Assembly (NCBI GenBank): GCA_002495055.1
Contig: DADR01000020.1
Location: 505-40,616, forward strand
From: Methanoregula sp. UBA247
Lineage (GTDB): Archaea > Halobacteriota > Methanomicrobia > Methanomicrobiales > Methanospirillaceae
Direction of reading: 5' to 3'
Length of the DNA stretch: 40,112 nucleotides
The notes below the pieces were generated by a model. The model made no database searches and was not told the origin of the DNA. It was given only the letters and a program-made list of their open reading frames with translations. Position 1 is the first letter of the stretch. Each line of letters starts with the position of its first letter. A program made the translations under genes and the position numbers. Shown here piece by piece: positions 8,198 to 15,729 of this stretch.

Positions 8198-9246
8198 GAA
8201 ATGACCCTCCCGATCACGGGTTCGCCGGCTTTTGGCATGGCAATATTATCAACATCCGGCTCCATCCGGCGAATTGCTGCCTCCTCGCTGGAGATATAGA
8301 GCCGGTCGCCATATTCACCGGTGACGAGGGGACGCAGCTTGATCCTGTCGGTAAAACCGACGAGAGTGTTTTCATTGGCAACGCAGATTGCAAACGGCCC
8401 GTTCATCAGAGCAGATCCATAAGCCAGCCGGATTGCACGATTGAGTTCCTGTTCTTTTGGCGGCATCCGGTCAATATCTTCCCAGAAGGGGGGTGCAAAC
8501 GCCCGAACAGCCATTTTTTCAGAGAGACCGTGTTTACGAACAAGCAGGTCTATGAGATATGCTACCACCTCTGTGTCAGTGAACATGGTACATTTATACC
8601 CATAACTCTCGATATAGCGACGGTTGGTACCATATGAGGTGATCTCCCCGTTATGGACTACGCTCCAGTTCAGGAGATTGAAGGGATGTGCGCCGCCCCA
8701 CCAGCCGGGAGTATTCGTCGGGTACCGGTTATGCGCAAGCCAGAGGTATCCCTGGTAATCCTGGATCCGGTAGAAATCGGCAACATCCTCAGGCCAGCCT
8801 GCAGCCTTGAATACGCCCAGATTTTTACCGGATGAAAAGATAAGAGCCCCGTTCTTTTCCGCGTTGATTTTCATGACAAGATGGGTGACAATGTCTTCAT
8901 CAGGTGTAGTACTTTTTGGCATCAGGCTCCGGTCAGGACGGAAAAAATATCTCCAGGGTGTGTGAACTTTCCTGATATTAGGCTGCTCATATGTTTTGAT
9001 CTGTTCATCATGGACTATGGTGCCCCATTTCTCCAGCAGGGTATCGAGTGCAGCTTTGTTTTCGCGGATATTATCAAAAAAAACATGGAGCGCAAAGTAA
9101 TCCTTATATTCAGGATAGATCCCGTACGCTACATATCCGGCTCCTTCACCACTTCCCCGCTCATTCATCATGGAGAGCGCTTCTTTGATTTTTGCTCCAT
9201 CCACACTCTGGCGGCGCTTGTCAATCACACCAATAATACCACACAT
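8194..9246 (-). CDS. Glutamate synthase amidotransferase subunit (class II glutaminase, domain 1)
   Basis: N-terminal nucleophile glutaminase of 350 residues. It starts MCGIIGVID, so Met removal exposes the catalytic Cys. Typical class II features are present: LAHNRYPTNTPGWWGGAHPF, VVHNGEITSYG and FTDTEVVAYLIDLL. It releases ammonia from glutamine for the FMN subunit encoded next. It is the first gene of the four-gene operon, so the operator-bearing region upstream (9247-9355) should control the whole set. It is divergent from glnA, which makes the glutamine this enzyme uses. Confidence 0.94.
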   Translation of the reverse strand: MCGIIGVIDKRRQSVDGAKIKEALSMMNERGSGEGAGYVAYGIYPEYKDYFALHVFFDNIRENKAALDTLLEKWGTIVHDEQIKTYEQPNIRKVHTPWRYFFRPDRSLMPKSTTPDEDIVTHLVMKINAEKNGALIFSSGKNLGVFKAAGWPEDVADFYRIQDYQGYLWLAHNRYPTNTPGWWGGAHPFNLLNWSVVHNGEITSYGTNRRYIESYGYKCTMFTDTEVVAYLIDLLVRKHGLSEKMAVRAFAPPFWEDIDRMPPKEQELNRAIRLAYGSALMNGPFAICVANENTLVGFTDRIKLRPLVTGEYGDRLYISSEEAAIRRMEPDVDNIAMPKAGEPVIGRVIS

Positions 9247-9277
9247 ATTATCACAGTACAGAATGATCTTGTAATCA

Positions 9278-9291
9278 TGAACATATGTTCA
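9278..9291. promoter_or_regulatory. Operator 1 between gltB operon and glnA (NrpR-like, TGAA-N6-TTCA)
   Basis: TGAACATATGTTCA is a perfect 14-bp palindrome. It keeps the spacing of the known methanogen nitrogen repressor (NrpR) operator GGAA-N6-TTCC, with T and A in the outermost positions. Together with a second copy whose centre is 23 bp away, it lies in the divergent promoter of the glutamate synthase operon and glnA, the expected targets of such a repressor. Confidence 0.65.
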
Positions 9292-9300
9292 TTGCACCAG

Positions 9301-9314
9301 TGAACATTCGTTCA
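9301..9314. promoter_or_regulatory. Operator 2 between gltB operon and glnA (NrpR-like)
   Basis: TGAACATTCGTTCA repeats operator 1 (TGAAC-N4-GTTCA, or TGAA-N6-TTCA). The 23-bp centre-to-centre distance is about two helical turns, allowing cooperative binding on one DNA face. It falls where transcription of the glutamate synthase operon should begin if the minus-strand TATA element is near 9334-9341. Confidence 0.65.
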
Positions 9315-9323
9315 GATAGATTG

Positions 9324-9341
9324 GTTAAATAAGTATAAATA
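9324..9341. promoter_or_regulatory. TATA region of the glnA/gltB divergent promoter
   Basis: TTAAATAAG (9324-9332) and TATAAATA (9334-9341) lie 15-32 bases before the glnA ATG. The short distance suggests a very short or leaderless glnA message, or initiation at the second ATG (9368). Reading minus, TATTTATA could drive the gltB operon, with both operators downstream. Confidence 0.5.
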
Positions 9342-9355
9342 CAAATGGGTGGAAC

Positions 9356-10693
9356 ATGTCTTCCAATATGTCAGCAGAAGTAACCAAACTCCTAAAAAAA
9401 ATCGAGGCGGATAAAGTTAAATTTGTCCGCTTGCAGTTCACTGACATCCAGGGTCAGCCGAAAAACGTCTCGATCCCTGTTATTCAGGCAGAGAAAGCAC
9501 TGACTGAGGGTATATGGTTCGATGGATCTTCCATTGAAGGTTTTGCCCGGATTGAAGAGTCCGATATGATGCTCAAACCGGACCCGGCGACGTATGCTGT
9601 TCTTCCCTGGAGACCCCAGGAAGGAAAGGTTGCCCGGTTTATCTGCGATGTCCAGACGTACGGCAATAAACCATTCGATGGGGATCCCCGCTTTATCCTG
9701 CGAAAAACCATGGCAGAAGCGGCAAAGATGGGTTTTTCGTTTAATACCGGCCCTGAACTTGAGTTTTTCCTGTTTAAAATGTATGAGGGTATACCGACCA
9801 CTGAGTTCGAGGATCACGGCGCCTACTTCGATCTTGCACCCACCGACTCTGCAGAGGACGTCAGACGTGATGTTGTCCTTGCGCTGACAGATATGGGATT
9901 TGAAATTGAAGCATCTCACCACGAAGTCGCGGACAGTCAGCATGAAATAGACTTCAAATATGGCGATGTACTGATCACTGCTGACCGCGTGATTACCTTC
10001 AAATTTGCAACCAAGTCAATCGCTCTTCAGTACGGCCTGCATGCGAGCTTTATGGCAAAACCGATAGCCGGCATCAATGGGAGCGGTATGCACACCCATG
10101 GATCACTGGCCAAAAACGGGAAGAATGCGTTCTTCGATCCCAATGGCGAGAATCAACTCTCCGACACCGCAATGTATTACATCGGAGGAATCCTGAAGCA
10201 CGCAAAGGCAATCACCCGTGTTGCAAATCCAACAATCAATTCGTATAAGCGGCTTGTCCCCGGTTACGAAGCCCCCTGTTATATTTCCTGGAGTGCAGCT
10301 AACCGTTCAGCACTGGTACGCGTTCCGGCAGCCCGCGGTAACAGTACCCGTGCCGAGTTCCGCAGCCCGGACCCGATGTGTAACCCGTATCTCACGTTTG
10401 CCTGTATGCTTGCAGCAGGACTAGACGGTATCAAAAACAAGATTATGCCTCCTGAGAGCACGAATACGAACATCTATCATCTCGATGAGAGAGCCCGCAA
10501 GAAACTCCATATCGATATGCTGCCGGGCAGCCTTATGGAGTCCAATGCAGCACTCCTGAAAGATGATGTGCTTTGCAAGACCCTTGGCGACCATGTGGTT
10601 ACGAATCTCTCAAGTATTGCTCAAATGGAAACAGATTCCTTCCGGCTCGCGGTTCATCCGTGGGAACTGGAGAGGTACCTGGCAACATACTAA
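9356..10693 (+). CDS. glnA: Glutamine synthetase type I
   Basis: Makes glutamine from glutamate, ammonia and ATP, feeding the glutamate synthase encoded divergently (GS-GOGAT cycle). The 445-residue length fits GSI. Signatures: WFDGSSIEGFARIEESDM near the N-terminus, ELEFFLF and NGSGMHTHGS in the metal/ATP site, ARGNSTRAEFRSPDP near the substrate site. The segment NIYHLDERARKK resembles the alpha-type enzymes that are not adenylylated, so control is more likely by feedback, GlnK or transcription; this is inference. GGTGG precedes the first ATG by 3 bases; a second in-frame ATG lies at 9368. Two NrpR-like operators lie upstream. Confidence 0.97.
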   Translation: MSSNMSAEVTKLLKKIEADKVKFVRLQFTDIQGQPKNVSIPVIQAEKALTEGIWFDGSSIEGFARIEESDMMLKPDPATYAVLPWRPQEGKVARFICDVQTYGNKPFDGDPRFILRKTMAEAAKMGFSFNTGPELEFFLFKMYEGIPTTEFEDHGAYFDLAPTDSAEDVRRDVVLALTDMGFEIEASHHEVADSQHEIDFKYGDVLITADRVITFKFATKSIALQYGLHASFMAKPIAGINGSGMHTHGSLAKNGKNAFFDPNGENQLSDTAMYYIGGILKHAKAITRVANPTINSYKRLVPGYEAPCYISWSAANRSALVRVPAARGNSTRAEFRSPDPMCNPYLTFACMLAAGLDGIKNKIMPPESTNTNIYHLDERARKKLHIDMLPGSLMESNAALLKDDVLCKTLGDHVVTNLSSIAQMETDSFRLAVHPWELERYLATY

Positions 10694-10768
10694 TTAAAAT
10701 TTAAAACTTTTCGGCAAGGTTCGGACTTGTAATCCGGTTACTGACTGTCGATTGTACTCTCGACGCAA

Positions 10769-10844
10769 TGACAGGTGTCCTGGTTGGGACGTGGTATATT
10801 TGGACGTCAATAACGTACATCAGTACGGTATCATCCACCTGTCA
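10769..10844 (+). promoter_or_regulatory. Candidate three-stem RNA element or operator cluster upstream of the first amt gene
   Basis: TGACAGGTG (10769-10777) is exactly complementary to CACCTGTCA (10836-10844). Inside this possible 9-bp stem lie two further inverted repeats: GACGT/ACGTC (10788-10792 and 10804-10808) and CGTAC-ATCA-GTACG (10814-10827). Together they could form a three-way junction in RNA. A weak TATA-like TATATTT (10795-10801) lies within it, so some of the repeats may instead be DNA operators around the start site. No NrpR-type site was found here. Confidence 0.4.
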
Positions 10845-10929
10845 CACCTCGCATCTCCAAAAATGATTGGATAGTTGCCGTACACAGAGCAATCGCCAGC
10901 AGAGAAAAAAGCTATATAGGTGGAAAGGC

Positions 10930-12126
10930 ATGGCTTTGGATACCGGTGTTACAACCTGGCTTTTGGTCTCGGCAATGCTGGTTATGCTGATGACCCCGGG
11001 CGTTGGGTTATTTTATGGCGGATTGGTAAGAAAAAAGAATTTCATTTCGATGATTGCCCTCTCTTTTGTGGTGCTTGCGCTGGTGAGTATTCACTGGATT
11101 TTGATCGGGTATTCCCTTGCTTTTGGTCCGGATATCGGAGGGATTATCGGCAACCTGGATTTTATCGGGCTCAACGGTGTCAGTGCAGATGCCGGATCAG
11201 GAACCTATCCCCCGCTTGTTTTTATGGTGTTCCAGCTCTTTTTTGCTGCCGTGACAGTAACCATTGTCACATCGGCAGTTGCAGAGCGAATCAAGTTTTC
11301 ATCGTTTATCATTTTTGTTCTTGTATGGCTTACCCTTGTGTATTGTCCGCTTGCTCATTGGGCATGGGGTGGTGGATGGGCATCAGAACTGGGACTTATA
11401 GATTTTGCAGGGGGAACCGTTGTAGAAATATGTTCGGGTTTTGGAGCACTCGCGCTTGCACTGGTAATAAAGAACAGGGCTGGATTTGGGGAGTATGCCC
11501 TTGAGCCCCATAACATCCCGATGGCACTGCTCGGGGCTGCGCTATTATGGTTTGGCTGGTTCGGCTTCAATGCAGGAAGTGCACTGGCCGTCAACAGTGT
11601 TGCCGTCACCGCATTCATCGCAACAAATACAGCAGCCGCTGCCGGTGCGTTGTCATGGATGTTTGTAAGCTGGTATCACGGTAAACCAAGTTCACTGGGG
11701 ATGGTAAGCGGTGCTATTGCCGGCATGGTGGCAATAACACCGGCGGCTGGTTTTGTAACACCGATGGTCTCAATTCTGATCGGGGCGGTTGCCGGTGCAC
11801 TCTGTTATGGAATGATGCTGTTGCGGGTCAGGAAAAAATGTGATGAAAGCCTTGACGCATGGGCTATACATGGCATGGGAGGACTGTGGGGTACTCTGGC
11901 AACCGGAATTTTTGCTGCTGCGGCAATCGGGGGAATCTCCGGGCTGGCTGAAGGTAATGCACATCAGTTCGTAGTAAATGCCCTATGCGCAGTTGCGGCG
12001 ATGGTGTTTGCTTTTTTAATGACCTATGGGATAGCGTTTGTTATTGATCGTACTCTCGGGATGCGGGTCACGGAAGATGAAGAGTATGTTGGCCTTGATA
12101 TCTGCCAGCATGGTGAGCGCGCCTGA
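10930..12126 (+). CDS. amt: Ammonium transporter, variant with Glu at the first pore histidine
   Basis: Amt/Rh-family channel protein of 398 residues with about 11 membrane helices. Family text includes GVGLFYGGLVRKKN, HWAWGGGWASELG, LLWFGWFGFNAGSA and DAWAIHGMGGLWGTLATG. The position matching the first His of the twin-His pore motif is Glu166 (DFAGGTVVEICSG); the second His is kept in AIHGMGG. A similar His-to-Glu change is known in some fungal Mep transporters and affects transport behaviour. The start at 10930 is chosen because AGGTGG lies 6 bases upstream and it matches the neighbouring paralogue; the longer frame from 10867 adds unrelated residues. No glnK follows. Confidence 0.95.
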   Translation: MALDTGVTTWLLVSAMLVMLMTPGVGLFYGGLVRKKNFISMIALSFVVLALVSIHWILIGYSLAFGPDIGGIIGNLDFIGLNGVSADAGSGTYPPLVFMVFQLFFAAVTVTIVTSAVAERIKFSSFIIFVLVWLTLVYCPLAHWAWGGGWASELGLIDFAGGTVVEICSGFGALALALVIKNRAGFGEYALEPHNIPMALLGAALLWFGWFGFNAGSALAVNSVAVTAFIATNTAAAAGALSWMFVSWYHGKPSSLGMVSGAIAGMVAITPAAGFVTPMVSILIGAVAGALCYGMMLLRVRKKCDESLDAWAIHGMGGLWGTLATGIFAAAAIGGISGLAEGNAHQFVVNALCAVAAMVFAFLMTYGIAFVIDRTLGMRVTEDEEYVGLDICQHGERA

Positions 12127-12217
12127 AATTTTTTTTATGAAAAAATAATTTTCTCTCATCATCTTAATTGATCTGACTTCATTGACCGGGAGAAAAGGAT
12201 TGGTGATCAATAGTTAA

Positions 12218-12226
12218 TTTTAAATA
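12218..12226 (+). promoter_or_regulatory. TATA box of the amt-glnK operon
   Basis: TTTTAAATA lies just upstream of the GGAA-N6-TTCC operator. Transcription should start near 12248, giving a leader of about 200 bases. Confidence 0.5.
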
Positions 12227-12230
12227 ACTA

Positions 12231-12244
12231 GGAATACAACTTCC
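12231..12244. promoter_or_regulatory. NrpR-type operator of the amt-glnK operon
   Basis: GGAATACAACTTCC matches the methanogen NrpR operator consensus GGAA-N6-TTCC exactly. It lies between the TATA box and the expected start site, so bound repressor would block polymerase loading. The downstream amt-glnK pair is a classical nitrogen-limitation target. Confidence 0.75.
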
Positions 12245-12282
12245 TTCTTACAATTACCCATTAATAATTTGAAAATCTGAGA

Positions 12283-12358
12283 GGACTGATAAACTGGTGC
12301 ATCCAGACAAACCAATTTCCCGGACTTCTCATCCGGTGTTGGTTTTGGATGGAAGTCC
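12283..12358 (+). promoter_or_regulatory. Long hairpin in the amt-glnK leader
   Basis: Nested complementary segments could form one extended stem: GGACT/AGTCC (12283-12287, 12354-12358), CATCCA/TGGATG (12300-12305, 12346-12351), AAACCAA/TTGGTTT (12309-12315, 12339-12345) and CCGGA/TCCGG (12320-12324, 12332-12336), closed by a 7-base loop. The inner three stems give 18 pairs with a 3-base bulge and one internal loop. The element lies about 100 bases before the amt start, so it could act on the mRNA. Confidence 0.5.
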
Positions 12359-12455
12359 CTATCGATTCACCAAGACAGGATCCATTTCAGGATTAATCGT
12401 GAAAAACACTTGTATTGTCACAGGACTATTGAGAATTTATTAAAAAGGTGAAAAA

Positions 12456-13658
12456 ATGGCAATTGATACAGGAACAACGGCATGGATCCTCGCTTCAACG
12501 GCGCTCGTCATGATCATGACACCGGGAGTCGGATTCTTCTATGGCGGCCTGGTACGGAGGAAAAATTTCATTTCAATGATAACCCTGTCATTCGTCGCCT
12601 TCGCACTGGTAAGTATCCAATGGGTATTATTTGGGTACTCACTCGCATTCGGTCCCGATATCGCCGGGTTTATTGGTAACCTGCAGTATCTGGGCCTGAA
12701 CAACGTGGGAATGGAGCCTGGTCCTTACAGTACCGCTATACCCGGACTGCTGTATATGGTATTCCAGCTCGTTTTCGCTACAGTAACAATGGCAATCGTG
12801 ACGTCAGGTTTTGCAGAACGTATCAAATTCAGTGCGTATCTGATATTTGCGCTTGTCTGGACTACAATTGTCTATGATCCGCTCGCTCACTGGGTATGGG
12901 GTGGTGGCTGGGCATCCCAGTTCGGAGCACTTGATTTTGCCGGAGGGACTGTTGTACATATCAGCTCCGGGTTTGCAGCCCTTGCACTTGCGCTTGTTAT
13001 CGGAAAACGCGTTGGTTTTGGCAAGTATGCAATGGAACCACATAATATTCCCCTCACCATCCTTGGTGCCGCACTGCTCTGGTTCGGCTGGTTCGGCTTT
13101 AATGCCGGGAGTGCGATAGGTGCCAACGGTCTTGCTGCGCAGGCATTTGTAACAACAAACACCGCAGCAGCAGCAGGTGCGATGGCCTGGCTGCTGGTCA
13201 GCTGGATACACGGAAAACCGAGTTCGCTGGGATTTGTCAGCGGAGCTGTGGCAGGACTTGTTGCCATCACACCCGGAGCAGGGTATGTGACGCCCATGGC
13301 AGCCCTGTTGATCGGTGCAATTGGAGGAGTTCTCTGCTATGGTATGCTGCTCTTCCGTATCCGGAAAGGTCTTGATGAAAGTCTGGATGCCTGGGCAATT
13401 CATGGGATGGGTGGTCTCTGGGGTGCACTTGCAACCGGGATCTTTGCTGTTGCAACAGTGAACGGTGCATCGGGATTGCTTGAAGGCAATGTCCACCAGT
13501 TCGTTGCAAATGCAGTCGGTGCGTTCGCAGCACTTATCTATGCATTTGTGGTAACCTATGTCCTTGCAGTTATAATTGACAAAACCATCGGTCTGCGGGT
13601 GACTGAGGAAGAAGAGTATGTCGGCCTTGACATCTCCCAGCATGGAGAGCGGTGCTAA
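12456..13658 (+). CDS. amt: Ammonium transporter, glnK-linked
   Basis: Amt-family ammonium channel of 400 residues, a close paralogue of the gene at 10930. It keeps both pore histidines: His168 in DFAGGTVVHISSG and the second in AIHGMGG. Other family text: GVGFFYGGLVRRKN, HWVWGGGWASQFG, LLWFGWFGFNAGSA. AAGGTG lies 5 bases before the ATG. glnK starts 15 bases after the stop, so the trimeric channel is probably gated by its own PII protein. The upstream operator implies expression under nitrogen limitation. Confidence 0.97.
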   Translation: MAIDTGTTAWILASTALVMIMTPGVGFFYGGLVRRKNFISMITLSFVAFALVSIQWVLFGYSLAFGPDIAGFIGNLQYLGLNNVGMEPGPYSTAIPGLLYMVFQLVFATVTMAIVTSGFAERIKFSAYLIFALVWTTIVYDPLAHWVWGGGWASQFGALDFAGGTVVHISSGFAALALALVIGKRVGFGKYAMEPHNIPLTILGAALLWFGWFGFNAGSAIGANGLAAQAFVTTNTAAAAGAMAWLLVSWIHGKPSSLGFVSGAVAGLVAITPGAGYVTPMAALLIGAIGGVLCYGMLLFRIRKGLDESLDAWAIHGMGGLWGALATGIFAVATVNGASGLLEGNVHQFVANAVGAFAALIYAFVVTYVLAVIIDKTIGLRVTEEEEYVGLDISQHGERC

Positions 13659-13673
13659 TCCGGAGGGGTAATC

Positions 13674-14003
13674 ATGAAAATGGTAAAAGCTATTATCAAA
13701 CCAGAACGTTTTGAATTCGTGAAAAAAGCCCTGGAAGACAAGGGATTCATCGGAATGACAATATCTGAGGTAAAAGGCAGGGGTGAACAAAAAGGTATTA
13801 CACTCCAGTACCGTGGCGGACTGATGACGGTAGATCTCCTGCCTAAAATTCAACTGGAGATAGTTATCAGGGATTCCGATGTCGATAACCTGGTTGCAAC
13901 AATCACTGAAGCAGCCCGCACGGGAAAAATCGGGGATGGCAAAATATTCATTATGCCGGTAGAAAAATCAATCAGGATTCGCACGGGAGAGATGGAAACC
14001 TGA
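13674..14003 (+). CDS. glnK: Nitrogen regulatory PII protein GlnK
   Basis: PII signal protein of 109 residues that senses ATP/ADP and 2-oxoglutarate and blocks Amt when nitrogen is ample. The T-loop region reads GRGEQKGITLQYRGG with Tyr46. The residue equivalent to the uridylylated Tyr51 is absent (GLMTVDLLPK), as is usual for archaea, so control by uridylylation is unlikely. The C-terminal part has ARTGKIGDGKIFIMPVE, the family's second signature. GGAGG lies 7 bases before the first ATG; the second ATG (13680) would be too far. Confidence 0.97.
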   Translation: MKMVKAIIKPERFEFVKKALEDKGFIGMTISEVKGRGEQKGITLQYRGGLMTVDLLPKIQLEIVIRDSDVDNLVATITEAARTGKIGDGKIFIMPVEKSIRIRTGEMET

Positions 14004-14019
14004 AAATTGCATAAAACCA

Positions 14020-14035
14020 TTTTTTTTTGTTTTTT
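14020..14035 (+). terminator. Oligo-T terminator after glnK
   Basis: T9, then G, then T6, starts 17 bases after the glnK stop, without a strong hairpin. Oligo-T tracts of this kind are typical archaeal terminators. Confidence 0.6.
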
Positions 14036-14136
14036 CATTGTTTCAGACCGGATTTGACCGTATTGCCCAAGGAGATTTAAGCAGATACCTGGTCGCGAAC
14101 AGCTGCAATTTCATGTACGATGTAATTCTTTTTATC

Positions 14137-14170
14137 CATACCATGATGAAAATCATACCATGATGAAAAT
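14137..14170 (+). repeat. Perfect 17-bp tandem duplication
   Basis: CATACCATGATGAAAAT occurs twice head to tail (14137-14153 and 14154-14170), upstream of the unrecognised protein gene. It could be a slippage product or part of that gene's control region. Confidence 0.85.
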
Positions 14171-14286
14171 ATGCTAACTCTTTTCACTATCAGGACATTC
14201 CATTTTTTATTAAAAAAATGTTTTGTGAAAATGAACCTAAGGCAGATTGTTATTTACGATGGCGGCGGAAAATCTATACTGCAATC

Positions 14287-15435
14287 ATGATCCCGTGGCT
14301 TACGACAAATTTTAAAAATTTTAAACCAAATGCAGCCATTGCTCTCAATGCCACGCGTCATATGAACAAGATCGAGCGAAAAAAACTTTTCTCCCCGGAT
14401 ATCGAACCGATGCGAACCGCTGAAGGCAGGTGGTTCGAAGCAATTGTCTATGAGATGTTTCTGGATATCTCAAAGAAATCAAACCGGATAAAATACCTTG
14501 CCCGTAAAGGTGCGGATGCTCCCCGGAAACGCGAAGAGGTAAAGCTCGGGCAAAACGGCATTTTTTATTCGAAATATGGTGACATCACCGTCAGGGGCAA
14601 CGGGCAGGACCTTGCGGAATTTGATATGTTGCTCATCGATTCAGATAACCAGGTTGTATTTGCCGAAGTGGTGACTTCCCCTTCAGATTTAAAGGAGTTC
14701 GAACAGGAGATCGCGTTCAAGAAACGACTTCTCAGTTACCTGTATGACCAGAAGAATACTCCTTTTCTTCTTGTTTCATCCTTTGACCTTTCCAATTACT
14801 CAGTTGTCAAGAGGCTTGCAAGGGATAAGACCAACGCTATTATCCATACCACTTCCTGCGAGGAAATAAAATCAATTCTCAAACATTACCGCCCACGGAT
14901 TCTGTATAACCCTCCTGAAAATCATCCCAACCTGGTTCCGGCTACAGATTTCCCGATGAAAAATACCTTTGACTACAAGAGGTACCATGACGAAGTGCGT
15001 GCCCAGATCTTCACTGAAATTGCAAAAGGCGGTGAGCGGAGCCTTCCGGCGATTACCAGCCGGACCGGGCAGATTGTGAAAAAAGTTCTCTATGGTGCAT
15101 TATATCCACAATCCGTCAAATTACTGTGCAATACCTACGGTTTGACCGTGAAAAGCAGGAAGATTGAATTTGGAGATTTTTCACAGTTTTATTCAAAAGC
15201 AATCATCGCAACCGATCTTCCGAATTTCGAACTGATTATCTACCTCAGGTCACGACAAAAAAAAGAGTACCATAAGATGATCCAGGCAAAGGATGGGCAT
15301 TTCAAATTCGAACGCCCAACACCGCCAAAAGTGGGATTTTTTCTCTGGCTTGAAGCCATCCAGCCGAGTCTTGGAACACAGATTACTCACCAGCTGCTGG
15401 AATCATTCACCATCACACGGCAGCCAAAGCAATAA
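14287..15435 (+). CDS. Uncharacterised protein with a PD-(D/E)XK-nuclease-like core
   Basis: I do not recognise the family. The N-terminal half has the order of a restriction-endonuclease fold: a Glu-bearing helix (GRWFEAIVYEMF), a strand EFDMLLIDSD, then VVFAEVVTS followed by a basic helix. The canonical E-x-K is read as E-V-V here, so the lysine is missing or displaced and activity is uncertain. The C-terminal half has a segment that could be winged-helix-like (ERSLPAITSRTGQIVKKVLYG). The frame is open from an ATG at 14218, but its first 23 residues look unlike coding sequence, so the ATG at 14287 is preferred. It appears to be a single-gene unit after the glnK terminator. Confidence 0.7.
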   Translation: MIPWLTTNFKNFKPNAAIALNATRHMNKIERKKLFSPDIEPMRTAEGRWFEAIVYEMFLDISKKSNRIKYLARKGADAPRKREEVKLGQNGIFYSKYGDITVRGNGQDLAEFDMLLIDSDNQVVFAEVVTSPSDLKEFEQEIAFKKRLLSYLYDQKNTPFLLVSSFDLSNYSVVKRLARDKTNAIIHTTSCEEIKSILKHYRPRILYNPPENHPNLVPATDFPMKNTFDYKRYHDEVRAQIFTEIAKGGERSLPAITSRTGQIVKKVLYGALYPQSVKLLCNTYGLTVKSRKIEFGDFSQFYSKAIIATDLPNFELIIYLRSRQKKEYHKMIQAKDGHFKFERPTPPKVGFFLWLEAIQPSLGTQITHQLLESFTITRQPKQ

Positions 15436-15729
15436 ACCGGTTTTTATAGCCCTGCAAAATTCCTTTCAGCAATAGTTTTGAAATGCAAAGCACCTGAACG
15501 CTAAAAGAGGGGACACTACCTGTCTTTGCATACTCCCCTTTCGCGGCTGAACGATGATCACGTATCAACTGTTTTTAGAGTAATCGCATCCGGGGAAGGC
15601 AATGCGGCGAGGGTGAAATCCCCATGAGTGGTCAGCAGGTAATTGAGCATTTCTCCAGGGCATTCGTTAGGAGAATAAAATAGTATGAGCGATAGTTCCA
15701 AAAAAAAGTAAAAATTTCATCACGCTGTT
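15436..15729. other. Intergenic region with a possible small gene remnant
   Basis: No confident gene. It contains AGGGGA/TCCCCT arms (15508-15513, 15534-15539). On the minus strand, 15558-15720 reads as a coherent short peptide if one base is removed from an eight-base T run just after an ATG at 15720 (see findings). Confidence 0.4.

Larger units (their letters stand above)
12127..12455. other. Intergenic leader region before the amt-glnK operon
   Basis: A 329-bp gap without a gene. It holds a TATA element, a perfect NrpR-type operator and a long inverted repeat in the expected mRNA leader, listed separately. T-rich runs just after the first amt gene (12130-12155) may terminate its transcript. 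Confidence 0.6.

Noticed and set aside
10867..10929. 21-residue N-terminal extension of the first Amt
   Set aside because: A strong AGGTGG precedes the ATG at 10930 and the paralogue begins at the same point.
12804..13853. 349-codon minus-strand frame across amt and glnK
   Set aside because: Antisense shadow; the plus-strand amt and glnK proteins are unmistakable and the antisense text has abnormal Cys/His richness.
14137..14170. CRISPR-like repeat
   Set aside because: Only two adjacent 17-bp copies without spacers; a simple tandem duplication.
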